A stretch of 39,422 nt of DNA from Methanobacteriota archaeon (GTDB lineage Archaea; Thermoplasmatota; Thermoplasmata; RBG-16-68-12), in contig VBLT01000107.1 of assembly GCA_005878615.1 (NCBI GenBank), forward strand, positions 1-39,422, written 5' to 3'. Under the pieces are notes generated by a model. That model had not been told where the DNA came from and did no database searches. It worked only from the letters and a program-made list of their open reading frames with translations. This document shows, piece after piece, positions 17,736-27,777 of the stretch (position 1 is the stretch's first letter; each line of letters begins with the position of its first letter). The position numbers and the translations under genes were made by a program.

Positions 17736-18705
17736 AGGTCATCCGCTGGACGAGCCGCGTCAGGTCCGTCCGCGGTTCGCCGTTCGGTCCCGCGATGGAC
17801 TGGAGGGCCGGTGGATTGTCCATGTACGTCGGGACCCTCTGGAGGATCCGCTCCTCGAACGTCGGCACGTGTTCGTTCTTGAAGAAGACCCCGATCGGGA
17901 TGCGGTCGCCCCACTCCAGGGCCTTCTCGAGCGCCTGGGTGGCCTTCTTCTCGATCTCCAACGGCTCGTGGACGACGGGGTCGAACCCTTCGTCCTCCAA
18001 CTTGTACACCCGCGGGAGCGGCCGGCCGCTGTTCGCATCCTTCCGATCTTCGCCGCCGTACCACTCCTTCGTGTTGATGTCGTTGTACGTCGGGCACGGT
18101 TGGAGGACATCGAGGAACGCGTAGCCCTTGTGCTCGATGCCCTGTTTCAACAGGGAGACCAGGTGCTTGATGTCGTACGAGTACCCGCGGCCCACCCAGG
18201 TCGCGCCGGCGGCGAGGGCCAGCCAGATCGGATTGACCGCATCGTTGATGTTCGGGTGCGCGAGGGACTTCGTCTGCACGCCGAGTTTCAAGGTCGGAGA
18301 GGCCTGGCCCTTCGTCAGGCCGTACACGCCGTTGTCATGGATGACATACAACATGTCGAGGTTCCTGCGGCCCGCGTTCACGAAGTGGCCGCCACCGATC
18401 CCGAGGCCGTCTCCGTCGCCGCTCAGGCAGAGGACCTTGAGCTGCGGATTCGCGAGCTTCACCCCGGCCGCATAGGGGAGGGCGCGCCCGTGCAACGTGT
18501 GGACTCCATAGGTCTTCACGTAGTGAATCGTCTTCGCCGAGCATCCGATCCCCGAGACGATCGTCACGCGATGCGGCTCCATCCGCAGTTCCGCGAGGGC
18601 CATCTGAATCGTCCGGAGGATACCGAAGTCGCCGCATCCCGGGCACCAGTCGTTGTGGACCTCCGTCGCGAAGTCCGAGGGCTTCACGACCTGCTCAAGC
18701 GCCAC
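17722..18705 (-). CDS. korB: 2-oxoacid:ferredoxin oxidoreductase, beta subunit
   Basis: [72 protein letters not shown] motif. Confidence 0.93.
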   Translation of the reverse strand: MALEQVVKPSDFATEVHNDWCPGCGDFGILRTIQMALAELRMEPHRVTIVSGIGCSAKTIHYVKTYGVHTLHGRALPYAAGVKLANPQLKVLCLSGDGDGLGIGGGHFVNAGRRNLDMLYVIHDNGVYGLTKGQASPTLKLGVQTKSLAHPNINDAVNPIWLALAAGATWVGRGYSYDIKHLVSLLKQGIEHKGYAFLDVLQPCPTYNDINTKEWYGGEDRKDANSGRPLPRVYKLEDEGFDPVVHEPLEIEKKATQALEKALEWGDRIPIGVFFKNEHVPTFEERILQRVPTYMDNPPALQSIAGPNGEPRTDLTRLVQRMTFKGE

Positions 18706-20668
18706 GGGTCAACACCGTCCTCTTCGGGGCTTTTCCCTTCACCACGGACCGGAGGGCCTCGTACAGTTCCGTGTTCGACATCGGCCGGCCGTTGTACTTC
18801 AAGATGAAATGGGTCATCGCGACCCCCGTGTGCTCGCGGACGACGCTGGCGAGCTGGGCGCCGAAGTTCATCTCGACCGCGATGCGGCGCCTCGCCTTCG
18901 CGAGGAACGCAAGCACCTCCGTGCTCGGGAATGGGTTGATGAGGCGGACGTGCAGGTAGCCGATCTTCGCGCCCTCGGCCCAGAGGCGATCGAGGGCGTC
19001 GAGGAGGGCGCCTTTCGTCGAGCCCCAAGACACAATGACGGTGCCCGCGTCCTTCGGGCCGAAATACTTGAGCTTCACATCTTGGGGGATCTCCTGCGCG
19101 GCCAGGTCGAGCTTCGCGAATCGCTTCTCCATCATCGCATTGCGGAGGCCGGGGTCCTCGGTGATGTGGCCCATCTCGTCGTGCTCGTCCCCGGTGTTCC
19201 AGAAGATCGTCCCCTCTTGGCCGAGCAACGCGCGCGCCGACACCGGCCCGTTGCCGAGGTCGAACCGCTTGTAGGGATTGTCCTTGCTGTAGCCGTTGTT
19301 CCCGTTCGCCACGAGCCCGCGGTCGATGCGCAGGTCGGACAGGTCCGGCGGGGCGATCGTCGCGTAGCTGTTCGCGAGCGCCTTGTCGACGAGATGGATG
19401 ACCGGCATTTGGTATCGTTCGGCGAAGTTGAAGGAGAGGAAGCCGTCGCGGACGCACTCCTCGAAGTCGCCGGAGGCGAGGACGATCCGCGGGCTTTCCC
19501 CGTGTCCCGCGTGCAACGCGAATCGGAGGTCTCCCTGTTCGTGTCGCGTCGGCATCCCCGTGCTCGGCCCGGCCCTCTGATAGAGCGTGATGACGAGCGG
19601 GACCTCGTTGATCGAGGCCCAACCGATCCCTTCCATCATCAAGGAGAACCCGGGCCCGGACGTCGCGGTGGCCGATCGGGCCCCGGTGAGGGCCGCGCCG
19701 GTCGCCATCGTGACGGCGGCGATCTCGTCCTCCGTCTGCACGACGAGCATGGAGGCCGCCTTCTCCTTCAGGGTCTCCGCCTCCGGGACGAGGCCATGGC
19801 CGTTCAGGTCCAAGATCTCGTTCTCCTCGAGGAACTCGCTCTCGTCGGAGGCGGGTGTGATCGGATAGTACGTCTGGAAGCGCATGCCGGCGTACAACTT
19901 TCCGAGGGCGGTCGCCTGGCTGCCGGTCAGGAAGAGCCGCGGTTCCTTCCGAGGCACGCGCTCGAGGCGGTACCGGAACTCAGGGACCAGGGAGGAGGCG
20001 AGGTCGTACGCCTTCTGCGCGCCCGCGGCGTTCATGCTGACGACCTTCGCCTTGGCCCGGAAGACGTCCTCGAGGGAGGCCCGCATCATCGCGAAGTCGA
20101 ACCGGAGGATGCCGAAGGAGGCGCCGACGGCCAGCATGTTCACGACCCGCGAGATCTTGCTCAGCTGGTCGATCTGGAACTCGTCGGCGATTTGCTCCAG
20201 GAGATCCTTGAAGGGGATCGGGACGAGGGCCACGCCCCGCTGTTTCGAGGCCGCGAGCATGTCGTCCAGCGTCTCCCCGACGCCGTGGGAGATCAGGTAG
20301 GTCTGGAGCTCGGCCCGCAGGCGCTTCTCGATCGTCGGGATGTCCGAGAGCCGCGTCTTGCCGAGCGAGGGATCGTAGACGATCGCACCGTCGTCGGTGA
20401 CGGCCCGGGCGTGGCGAAACAGGGTCTCCGCCTCGAAGGTCGCCAGGAGATTCACGGCGTCGATGTGCGACCGGACGAGGTTCGTGTGGGCCCGCAGGGC
20501 GAAGTAGGAATGCTCGCCCATGATGTTGGAATAGAATTCGCGCTTGCCGAACACGTGGAGCCCGCCCGCAGCACAGGCGCGGGCGAAGACGTTCGCCGAA
20601 GAGTCCACGCCGCTCCCTTGCGGTCCGCCGATCAGCCAAGAGAGATCGTTGACCTGCGTCGCCGCCAT
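18695..20668 (-). CDS. korA: 2-oxoacid:ferredoxin oxidoreductase, fused gamma-alpha subunit
   Basis: [23 protein letters not shown] (gamma domain), [17 protein letters not shown] and [16 protein letters not shown] (alpha domain). Confidence 0.93.
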   Translation of the reverse strand: MAATQVNDLSWLIGGPQGSGVDSSANVFARACAAGGLHVFGKREFYSNIMGEHSYFALRAHTNLVRSHIDAVNLLATFEAETLFRHARAVTDDGAIVYDPSLGKTRLSDIPTIEKRLRAELQTYLISHGVGETLDDMLAASKQRGVALVPIPFKDLLEQIADEFQIDQLSKISRVVNMLAVGASFGILRFDFAMMRASLEDVFRAKAKVVSMNAAGAQKAYDLASSLVPEFRYRLERVPRKEPRLFLTGSQATALGKLYAGMRFQTYYPITPASDESEFLEENEILDLNGHGLVPEAETLKEKAASMLVVQTEDEIAAVTMATGAALTGARSATATSGPGFSLMMEGIGWASINEVPLVITLYQRAGPSTGMPTRHEQGDLRFALHAGHGESPRIVLASGDFEECVRDGFLSFNFAERYQMPVIHLVDKALANSYATIAPPDLSDLRIDRGLVANGNNGYSKDNPYKRFDLGNGPVSARALLGQEGTIFWNTGDEHDEMGHITEDPGLRNAMMEKRFAKLDLAAQEIPQDVKLKYFGPKDAGTVIVSWGSTKGALLDALDRLWAEGAKIGYLHVRLINPFPSTEVLAFLAKARRRIAVEMNFGAQLASVVREHTGVAMTHFILKYNGRPMSNTELYEALRSVVKGKAPKRTVLTRGA

Positions 20669-20855
20669 CACGGCCTCCACCGGAGAGCCGAAAGGCGAAG
20701 GCCTTCTTGGCGCTTTAGCAATTGCCGACGCCCGAAAGACTCGGGTCGACGTTCGAGAATTCCGCCCTTCTGCTCGGCCACACAAATGGGACGCAAACGC
20801 ACCTTATCAAACCTTTCTTCCCGGTTTCACTGCCCGCGAATCGGACCGCGCGAAC

Positions 20856-21842
20856 TCAGGGAGACAGCTGGTTTCCCGTCCCGACCTTCGGCGCGCGGCC
20901 TCGAGGCAGGATCAGCTGTTGCATGAAACCTTCCATGAACTGGAATCGATTGCGCAAGGTGACTTCGCTGACGCCCGCGATCTTGGCGATCGCCTTCTGC
21001 GGGCGCCGCTCGCCGGACGCCAGCGATGCGAGGTAGATGGCGGCCGCGGCGGTCCCCGAGGGGGACAAGGACATCGAGCTGTCGATCTTCTCGAGTTCCT
21101 TGAGAATCTTGTTGGACTCGGCCTCGACCGCGTTGCTCAGGCCGAGTCGCGAGCAGAAGCGACTCACGTAGTCGGACGGCCGCGACGGAGGCACTCGGAG
21201 GGTGAGGGTCCGCAGGAGGGCGCCGTAGGCCTTGCCGATCGTCTTCTTCCGGACGCCCGTCACCTGTTGCAACTCGTCGAGGGTCCGCGGCACGCCGTCG
21301 ATCCGGCACGCGGCGTACACCGCGGCGGCGACGATGGCCTCGATCGAGCGGCCGCGGACGAGTCCTTTCTCCAGGGCCTTCTTGCAGATGAAACCGGCCT
21401 CGTCCTTCACCGGCCGCGGGAGGCCCATCAGCGAGGCGACGCGGTCCAGGGACCGAATCGTCTCGGGCAAACTGCGTTCTCCGGGCCTCGAGTGCCCAGA
21501 GTGTCGCTGCAGCTTCCTCATTCGGTAGAATTTCTCCCGCTCTCGCAGCGGGATCGTGTTCCCGCGGGCGTCCTTATTGGCGAGGGGGATGACCGTCGTC
21601 AATCCGGACGCACCGGCCACGTAGCTGCGCGGCGCGCCGGTGCGGGCGAGCCGGTCGTTCTCTTCGACGGAATACGCGGCCCACTCGGGCCCTTCGTCGA
21701 TTGCGCTCTCGCTGATCACGAGTCCGCAGGAATCGCAGACTAGCTCACCGCGCGTGTAGTCGCGCACGAGATGCTCGCTGCCGCATTCGGGACAGACCCG
21801 GTCCTCTTCGACGACCGGATCCGCCGGCGTCGTGGTTGGCAT
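20856..21842 (-). CDS. tfb: Transcription initiation factor B (TFB)
   Basis: Zinc ribbon CPECGSEHLVRDYTRGELVCDSCGLVI followed by two cyclin-like repeats (AAAVYAACRIDGVPRTLDEL; AAAIYLASLASGERRPQKAIAKIAGVSEVTLRNRF). Confidence 0.97.
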   Translation of the reverse strand: MPTTTPADPVVEEDRVCPECGSEHLVRDYTRGELVCDSCGLVISESAIDEGPEWAAYSVEENDRLARTGAPRSYVAGASGLTTVIPLANKDARGNTIPLREREKFYRMRKLQRHSGHSRPGERSLPETIRSLDRVASLMGLPRPVKDEAGFICKKALEKGLVRGRSIEAIVAAAVYAACRIDGVPRTLDELQQVTGVRKKTIGKAYGALLRTLTLRVPPSRPSDYVSRFCSRLGLSNAVEAESNKILKELEKIDSSMSLSPSGTAAAAIYLASLASGERRPQKAIAKIAGVSEVTLRNRFQFMEGFMQQLILPRGRAPKVGTGNQLSP

Positions 21843-21881
21843 GGCCTCTCTTATCGCCCGGGGTGGGACGATTTCCCTTAG

Positions 21882-21898
21882 ATATAACGCGTTTATAT
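21882..21898. promoter_or_regulatory. AT-rich inverted repeat ATATAA-CGCGT-TTATAT overlapping the probable tfb TATA region
   Basis: Exact 6-bp arms about 40-56 nt upstream of the tfb ATG. TATAACGCGTTTATA matches the sufB element TATAACGTTGTTATA at 12 of 15 positions. Confidence 0.6.
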
Positions 21899-22149
21899 TA
21901 TACCTTGTCATCGTGCTCAGTGACAGTCTCATAGTAACCGGTTGGATAGGGAGGGATTTCGTCACCTGTCGAACGAAGGACGTCCTAATGCCCGGTGACG
22001 CCGCGGACAGGAGTTGAAAACGCAGAGCCCGTGCCCTCGGTCGAGCCTTGCCCATCGAGTCGACCTCCGCGGTCCGAGACCTCCATTGATACGTACTCAT
22101 CATTGACAAGGTTAATGCTCCCTCCGTTCTGTCGTCGACGGCGCATCGG

Positions 22150-23568
22150 ATGACGGACTATCGCACCGAGCGGGACTTCCTGGGGGAACTCAAGGTCCCG
22201 AAAGACGCGTACTGGGGGGCGCAGACCCAGCGCGCGATCGAGAACTTCCCCATCAGCGGGATCCGCTTCGGGCGCCGTTTCATCTACGCGCTCGGGCTCA
22301 TCAAGATGGCCGCGGCCCAGACGAACATGGAGCTCGGCCTGCTCGACTCGAAGATCGGGAAGGCGATCGTCCAGGCTTGCCAGGAAGTGATGGACGGCAA
22401 GCTCGACGCCCAATTCCCCCTCGACGTGTTCCAGACCGGCAGCGGGACGTCGACAAACATGAACGCGAACGAGGTCATCGCGAACCGGGCGAACGAAATC
22501 CTCGGCCATCCGCTCGGCGAGAAAGGGCCGGTCCATCCCAACGACCACGCCAACATGGGCCAATCCTCGAACGATGTCATCCCGTCCGCGATCCACGTCG
22601 CGGCGCTCCTGGAGATCGACCAGGGCCTCCTCCCCGCGCTCCGGGAACTCGAAGAAAGTCTGTCGAAGAAAGCCAAGGAGTTCGATCCGATCGTGAAGGC
22701 AGGACGCACGCACCTGATGGACGCGACCCCGATCCGCCTCGGCCAGGAGTTCTCCGGGTATCAGTCCGAAATCGACCACGGCATCCGGCGGGTCTCGTCG
22801 TGCCGCGCCGCGCTGGCGGAACTCGCGATCGGCGGGACCGCGGTCGGGACCGGGATCAACGCCCATCCGGAGTTCCCCGGTCGGGTCGTCGAGAAGATCA
22901 CCGCCACCACGAACACGAAGTTCCGAGTCGCCGAGAATCACTTCGAGGCCCAGGCGTCGCAGGACTCCCTCGTCGAGGCGAGCGGGGCGATCCGGACCTT
23001 GGCGGTTTCGATGATGAAGATCGCGAACGACCTGCGATGGCTGGGGTCGGGACCGCACGCCGGGTTGCGGGAGCTCAACCTGCCTCCCGTGCAACCCGGG
23101 TCCTCGATCATGCCGGGGAAGGTGAACCCGGTCATCCCGGAGGCGGTCATGCAGGTCGGGGTCACGGTCATCGGGAACGACGTCGCGATCACGGTCGCGA
23201 ACACGCACTCGAACCTGGACCTGTGCACGATGATGACGGTCATGTCCCAGCGACTCTCCCAGAACATCGAGCTGCTGGCGAACGTCGCTCGAGTCTTCGC
23301 CCACAAGTGCATCGACGGGATCAGTGCGAACATCGATGTGCTGCAGCGATACGCGGAATCGAGCCCGGCGATCGCGACGATCCTGAATCCCATCATTGGT
23401 TACGAGAAGGCCGCGGAGATCGCGAAAGAGGCGGGCCGGACCGGCAAGACGGTGAAGCAGATCGTCATCGAGAAGAAGATCCTGACCGCCGAAGAGGCGG
23501 AAAAGGTATTGGACCCGAGGCACCTCACGGCCCCGAGCAAGGAGATGCTCGGGGGCGGAGGCGGGTGA
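22150..23568 (+). CDS. fumC: Fumarate hydratase class II
   Basis: TGSGTSTNMNANEVI, GRTHLMDATPIRLGQEFSGY, GSSIMPGKVNPVIPEAV. Confidence 0.97.
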   Translation: MTDYRTERDFLGELKVPKDAYWGAQTQRAIENFPISGIRFGRRFIYALGLIKMAAAQTNMELGLLDSKIGKAIVQACQEVMDGKLDAQFPLDVFQTGSGTSTNMNANEVIANRANEILGHPLGEKGPVHPNDHANMGQSSNDVIPSAIHVAALLEIDQGLLPALRELEESLSKKAKEFDPIVKAGRTHLMDATPIRLGQEFSGYQSEIDHGIRRVSSCRAALAELAIGGTAVGTGINAHPEFPGRVVEKITATTNTKFRVAENHFEAQASQDSLVEASGAIRTLAVSMMKIANDLRWLGSGPHAGLRELNLPPVQPGSSIMPGKVNPVIPEAVMQVGVTVIGNDVAITVANTHSNLDLCTMMTVMSQRLSQNIELLANVARVFAHKCIDGISANIDVLQRYAESSPAIATILNPIIGYEKAAEIAKEAGRTGKTVKQIVIEKKILTAEEAEKVLDPRHLTAPSKEMLGGGGG

Positions 23569-23900
23569 CGTATCGGCGCGTGAAGGATCCAAAGGAAGTC
23601 GTTGTGATTTTCAAGACCCATCTCCGCGACGGAGCCGATTCGCGGGAATACGGTCGCGCGTCCCAGAGGATGCACGAACTCGCCGGAACGATCCCCGGAT
23701 TCGTCTCCATCAAGGGATACCACTCGGATGACGGCGAGGAAATCGACATCGTCCACTTCCGCGACGAGACGGCCCTGGAAGCGTGGAGGACCCATCCGGA
23801 ACACCTTGCGACCCAGGAACGCGGGAGGAAGGAGTTCTACGACCGCTTCTCGGTCCAGGCCTGCCGGGTGTTCCGAGAATACGAGTTCACGTTGGACTGA
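23565..23900 (+). CDS. Antibiotic-biosynthesis-monooxygenase (ABM) fold protein
   Basis: VVVIFKTHLRD...MHELAGTIPGFVSIKGYHSDDGEEIDIVHFRDETALEAWRTHPEHLATQERGRKEFYDRFSVQACRVFREYEF. GTG start overlaps the fumC TGA (GTGA). Confidence 0.85.
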   Translation: MTYRRVKDPKEVVVIFKTHLRDGADSREYGRASQRMHELAGTIPGFVSIKGYHSDDGEEIDIVHFRDETALEAWRTHPEHLATQERGRKEFYDRFSVQACRVFREYEFTLD

Positions 23901-23939
23901 GGCAGCACGAATCCAGTCGCAAAGAGCCCTGGGCCTCGA

Positions 23940-23961
23940 GTTATAGTTATTTAACTATAAC
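23940..23961. repeat. Perfect palindrome GTTATAGTTA-TT-TAACTATAAC between convergent genes
   Basis: 10-bp arms with 2-nt spacer, read directly. 39 nt after the ABM stop and 33 nt after the aldehyde dehydrogenase stop. Confidence 0.9.
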
Positions 23962-23994
23962 ATTCTCCACCTTCGCGGGGTCAAGATGGCCCGA

Positions 23995-25491
23995 TCAGCT
24001 GCCGGTGAGTTTTTCCGTGTCGATCTGCGCGCGCTGCAGGCGGCCTGAGTAGTCCACGTAGATCGTCTTCCAATACGTGAATTCGTCCAAGGCCGTCGGC
24101 CCGGCCTCGCGGGTGTCCGTCGGCCCGGTCTCTTTGATCCCGCCGAAGGGCAGCTGGACCTCAGCCCCGATCGTCGGCGCGTTCACGTAGGTAATGCCCG
24201 CCTCCAGTTCCTGCATGGCCCGGAACGCCCACCGGAGGTCCGTCGTGTAGATCGACGAGCTGAGTCCGTATTTGACGGAGTTGGCGATCGAGACCGCGTC
24301 GTCGAAATCTTTCGCCTTCAGGACGCTCAGGACCGGCCCGAAGATCTCCTCGAGCGCGAGTCGCTTTCGGCGATCGACCTCGAAGATCGTGGGCTCGATG
24401 AAAAACCCCTTGTCGTACGCGCCCCCTGTGAGCTTCTTTCCTCCCGTCACGAGGCCATCGCCCTCCTTCCGGCCGATCTCGATGTACTCGAGCACCTTCC
24501 TCTCTTGTTCGGCGGATGCGACCGGGCCCATGTCCGTCCTCTCGTCGATCGGATTCCCGATCCGCAGCTTCTCCGCCCGCTCGGCGAGCTCTTCGAGGAC
24601 CTGGGCGTAAATCTTCTGATGGACGATGAGCCGCGAAGCCGCGGTGCATCGCTGGCCGGCCGTGCCAAAGGCGCCGAACATGACGCCGTCCATCAGGAGC
24701 TCGAGGTCCGCATCGTCCATCGCGAGGATCGGATTCTTGCCGCCCAGCTCGAGGCCGACCTTGATCATCTTCTTCGCGGCGCTCTCGTACACATGCTTCC
24801 CCGTGTCCACGCCGCCAGTGAAGGAAATCGCCCGGATGTCCGGATGGGCCACGAGGCCGTCGCCGACGACGGACCCGTTGCCGGTGACCATGTTCACGAC
24901 GCCCGGAGGAAATCCGGCTTCGTCGAGGACCTCGATGAACTTCGCGGCGCACAGCGGCGTGAGGCTCGACGGCTTGAGAACGAAGGAGCAGCCGGCGATC
25001 AGCGCAGCCCCGCTCTTCCATCCCGGGATGGCCATGGGGAAATTCCAGGGCGTGATCAGGCCCGCCGGTCCGATCGGCATTCGGACCGTTAGGCACATCT
25101 TGTTCGGCAGCTCCGACGGGACCGTGTCGCCGAACATGCGGCGGCCTTCGCCCGCGGCGTACTCATAGAAATCGATCACTTCCTGGACGTCGCCCCGGCC
25201 CTCCGCGATGACTTTTCCCATTTCCGTCGTGACGATCCGACCCAGATCCTCCTTCTTCCGGCGGAAGATCCGGGCGGCCTCGAGGAGCAGCTCCCCTCGG
25301 CGGGGCGCGGGCGTCTTCCGCCACTTTTCGAAGGCACCCTTGGCCGCGTGGACCGCGTCGCTGAGATCCTCCTTCGTCGCGAGGGGAAAGGTCGCGAGCA
25401 CCTCACCGGTGGCCGGGTTCCGCGTCTCGAACCGCTTGCCCTCGGATTTCTTCCATTTGCCGCCGATGAAGAGGCCGTAGTCCTGGACCAT
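23995..25491 (-). CDS. NAD(P)-dependent aldehyde dehydrogenase
   Basis: TPWNFPMAIPGWKSGAALIAG, FTGGVDTGKHVYE, LELGGKNPILAMDDADLE, FGTAGQRCTAASRLIVH catalytic Cys. Confidence 0.95.
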   Translation of the reverse strand: MVQDYGLFIGGKWKKSEGKRFETRNPATGEVLATFPLATKEDLSDAVHAAKGAFEKWRKTPAPRRGELLLEAARIFRRKKEDLGRIVTTEMGKVIAEGRGDVQEVIDFYEYAAGEGRRMFGDTVPSELPNKMCLTVRMPIGPAGLITPWNFPMAIPGWKSGAALIAGCSFVLKPSSLTPLCAAKFIEVLDEAGFPPGVVNMVTGNGSVVGDGLVAHPDIRAISFTGGVDTGKHVYESAAKKMIKVGLELGGKNPILAMDDADLELLMDGVMFGAFGTAGQRCTAASRLIVHQKIYAQVLEELAERAEKLRIGNPIDERTDMGPVASAEQERKVLEYIEIGRKEGDGLVTGGKKLTGGAYDKGFFIEPTIFEVDRRKRLALEEIFGPVLSVLKAKDFDDAVSIANSVKYGLSSSIYTTDLRWAFRAMQELEAGITYVNAPTIGAEVQLPFGGIKETGPTDTREAGPTALDEFTYWKTIYVDYSGRLQRAQIDTEKLTGS

Positions 25492-25561
25492 GCGCTCGCC
25501 CGCCCCCGACCCAAGGCCTGACGGGGCTAAGACCTTATTCCACCGGGACCGCGACGGTCGT

Positions 25562-26845
25562 CTAGGCGCCTCGCTTCACGATGGCGGCCGCGGCATTTCG
25601 CAGGTTGTCCGCAACCACCTCCGGGAACCATCCGCGAACCTCCTCCTCGAAGCGCTTCCGCCAGGAGGGCGGGCCGACCCAAGCGGTCCGACAACCGAAG
25701 GCGCGTCCCGTTTGGATGTCGAGGGGCTTGTCCCCGACCATCCATGCGGCCGTCGGGCGAACGCCGAGATCCCGCGCCGCGGCCAAGAGCATGCCGGGCC
25801 GCGGTTTCCGACAGGCGCAGTCGGACAGGACGTGATGAGGACAGTAGTACACGGCCGAGATCCGAACCCCTCCCCGCCGAAGGGAGGCGAGCATCGTCTC
25901 ATGGATCCGGGCGAGCTGTCGCTCGGGCACGAGCTTCCATCCGGAGGCATCTTGGTTCGTGACGATCACCAGCCGCCAGCCCGCGTCCTGAAGCAAGCGC
26001 ATCCCGGCGATCGCCCCGGGGAGGAACTCGAATTGCGACGGCGTCCGGACGTAGCCCGGGCGGCCGCGGTTGATCACTCCATCACGATCGAGGAACACGG
26101 TCGGCTGACCCTCGACCCGCGTCCCCTCCAGAGGACCATGCCGCTTCACCCGCAGCGCGCGACGGGCGTCGGGAGATTGCAGGAAGAATTCGACGAGCCC
26201 CCACTTGGCGAACGGATTCCGCGTCAACGTGAGTCCCTTGTCGACGGTGAACCAGGAGGCGGACTCGATCTCGTCCGCCTTGAGCCGGAACTTCTCGGAC
26301 CGGACGTGGCCGCGGTAGACGAAGCCCAGCGTGTAGGCGGGCTTGCCGGGAAAACCCGACACGTAGACGTTGAGGAGACCATCGAGGGACACGTCCGCGC
26401 CGATCTCCTCTTCGGCCTCTCGCATGACCCCCGTCTCCGGCCCTTCGCCATAGTCCATGAAGCCGCCCGGGATGTTCCAATACCCTTTCGAGAACCCGCG
26501 GACCGCTTTGACCATGAGGACCCGCGGTCCCTTGGAAATCACGACCTCGGAGACGCACCGGATCATCGTGGTGTAGATCGCCCGCTTGACGAGCGGATCG
26601 ACATCGGACCGCTCGAAGACGGCATCGCGACCCATCCATTCCTCCGGGTGATGATCGAGCCGGGGCGTCCGCTTCTCCACCTGGTCGGTGCCGAAATCCA
26701 TCGTGCCGTTCGGATCGGTCCGGAAGGGGAGCTTCTCGCCCGTCCGGGGGAACCGAAAGGTGCCGCGATCCCGGACCAGGTAGACCTGTCCGTCCGTCTC
26801 GACGAAGACATGTTTGCGGGCCGCCTTCCTCGGCATTCCCGCCAA
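25562..26845 (-). CDS. Fused Nudix hydrolase - HAD-IIIA (GmhB/HisB-N-like) phosphatase
   Basis: Nudix box GGFMDYGEGPETGVMREAEEEIGAD, then HAD motif I VFLDRDGVINRGRPGYV, VIVTNQDA, zinc-loop-like CPHHVLSDCACRKPRPGML, MVGDKPLDIQTGRAFG in one continuous ORF. Confidence 0.9.
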   Translation of the reverse strand: MAGMPRKAARKHVFVETDGQVYLVRDRGTFRFPRTGEKLPFRTDPNGTMDFGTDQVEKRTPRLDHHPEEWMGRDAVFERSDVDPLVKRAIYTTMIRCVSEVVISKGPRVLMVKAVRGFSKGYWNIPGGFMDYGEGPETGVMREAEEEIGADVSLDGLLNVYVSGFPGKPAYTLGFVYRGHVRSEKFRLKADEIESASWFTVDKGLTLTRNPFAKWGLVEFFLQSPDARRALRVKRHGPLEGTRVEGQPTVFLDRDGVINRGRPGYVRTPSQFEFLPGAIAGMRLLQDAGWRLVIVTNQDASGWKLVPERQLARIHETMLASLRRGGVRISAVYYCPHHVLSDCACRKPRPGMLLAAARDLGVRPTAAWMVGDKPLDIQTGRAFGCRTAWVGPPSWRKRFEEEVRGWFPEVVADNLRNAAAAIVKRGA

Positions 26846-26887
26846 CGATGCCCGTGCGCCGTATTAAATGGTCACGGGACGCGACGA

Positions 26888-27526
26888 TCAATCGCGGATC
26901 TTCGAGGCGATGGAGACGCCGTCCCGGAGGGGGACGATCGTCGCGATCATCCGCGGGTCCTTCGCCAGCCGCTCGTTGTACGTCCGGATGGCCGCCGTCT
27001 CGGCGGACCGGCTCTTCCGCGCGACGTCTCCCGACCAAAGGACGTTGTCCGTCACCAGGAGACCGCCGACCCGGACGCGCTCGATGCAGGGTTCGAGGAC
27101 GTCCGGATAGCCGGCCTTGTCGATGTCGTTGAAAATCAGGTCGAACGGGCCTTTGAGATCCCGCACCACGGTCTGCGCCTTCCCGACGAGGATCTTCACC
27201 TTCGAGGCGACGCCGGTCTTCTCGAAGTTCCGCCGGGCGATCGCGGCGGTGTCCGCGCTGTGCTCCACCGTCGTCAGTTCGCCTCCGTCGACCAACGCGC
27301 GGGCCAACCAGGTCCCGGAATAGCCGATCGCGGTGCCGAGCTCGAGGATCCGCTTCGCCCGGACGGACCGGGCGAGGATATGCAGGAGGCTGCCTTCCGC
27401 CGGCCCGACGATCGGCCAGCCCTCGTCTATCCCTTGCTTCTCGACCGTCTTCAGCGCGGCGTCGCCGCGGTTGGCGAGCCCGTCGATGTATTCGTCGATC
27501 TCCTCGTAGACAATCCCCCGGGGCAT
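26888..27526 (-). CDS. SAM-dependent O-methyltransferase (class I, CCoAOMT-like)
   Basis: ILELGTAIGYSGTWLARAL, FDLIFNDIDKAGYPDVLEPCIERVRVGGLLVTDNVLWSG. Confidence 0.9.
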   Translation of the reverse strand: MPRGIVYEEIDEYIDGLANRGDAALKTVEKQGIDEGWPIVGPAEGSLLHILARSVRAKRILELGTAIGYSGTWLARALVDGGELTTVEHSADTAAIARRNFEKTGVASKVKILVGKAQTVVRDLKGPFDLIFNDIDKAGYPDVLEPCIERVRVGGLLVTDNVLWSGDVARKSRSAETAAIRTYNERLAKDPRMIATIVPLRDGVSIASKIRD

Positions 27527-27633
27527 GCGACCACCGAGGGGCCCGAGGGCTGCTGGCGGCCATGAACCTTCTCTCCGCGTCGTTGACAAAGCCTTATGAC
27601 GTCGGAGCCGGCATCGCGACGCCGGATGGGACA

Positions 27634-27777
27634 ATGTGCAAGCTGACGAAGACGGATAGTGCCGTCCTCTCGTTGTATCTCGAAACGCAATACGTGAATG
27701 AGATCGCGGAACGAGGATACGCGGCCCCGCCGAACCTCGACGTGCCCGCGGCAGCGCGTCCGAAACTCAGCCGTTGA
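27634..27777 (+). CDS. Possible small protein (hypothetical)
   Basis: MCKLTKTDSAVLSLYLETQYVNEIAERGYAAPPNLDVPAAARPKLSR; third codon positions mostly G/C, and a TATA-like CCTTATG about 40 nt upstream. Confidence 0.3.
   Translation: MCKLTKTDSAVLSLYLETQYVNEIAERGYAAPPNLDVPAAARPKLSR

Noticed and set aside
18653-20926. 757-aa + strand ORF opposite korA/korB
   Set aside because: Antisense to well-supported oxidoreductase subunits; composition typical of a complementary-strand artefact.
21985-23592. 535-aa - strand ORF opposite fumC
   Set aside because: Antisense artefact; the plus strand encodes a clear class II fumarase.
22377-23900. 507-aa + ORF as a single protein
   Set aside because: The first part is an out-of-frame reading of fumC; only the C-terminal 111 aa (from GTG 23565) looks like a real protein.
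23940-23961. Palindrome as a bacterial-type intrinsic terminator
   Set aside because: The stem is AT-rich and no long T-tract follows on either strand, so a classic GC-hairpin plus T-tail terminator is not supported; reported only as an unexplained palindrome.
25490-27565. 691-aa + strand ORF opposite the Nudix-HAD and methyltransferase genes
   Set aside because: Antisense artefact with no domain pattern.
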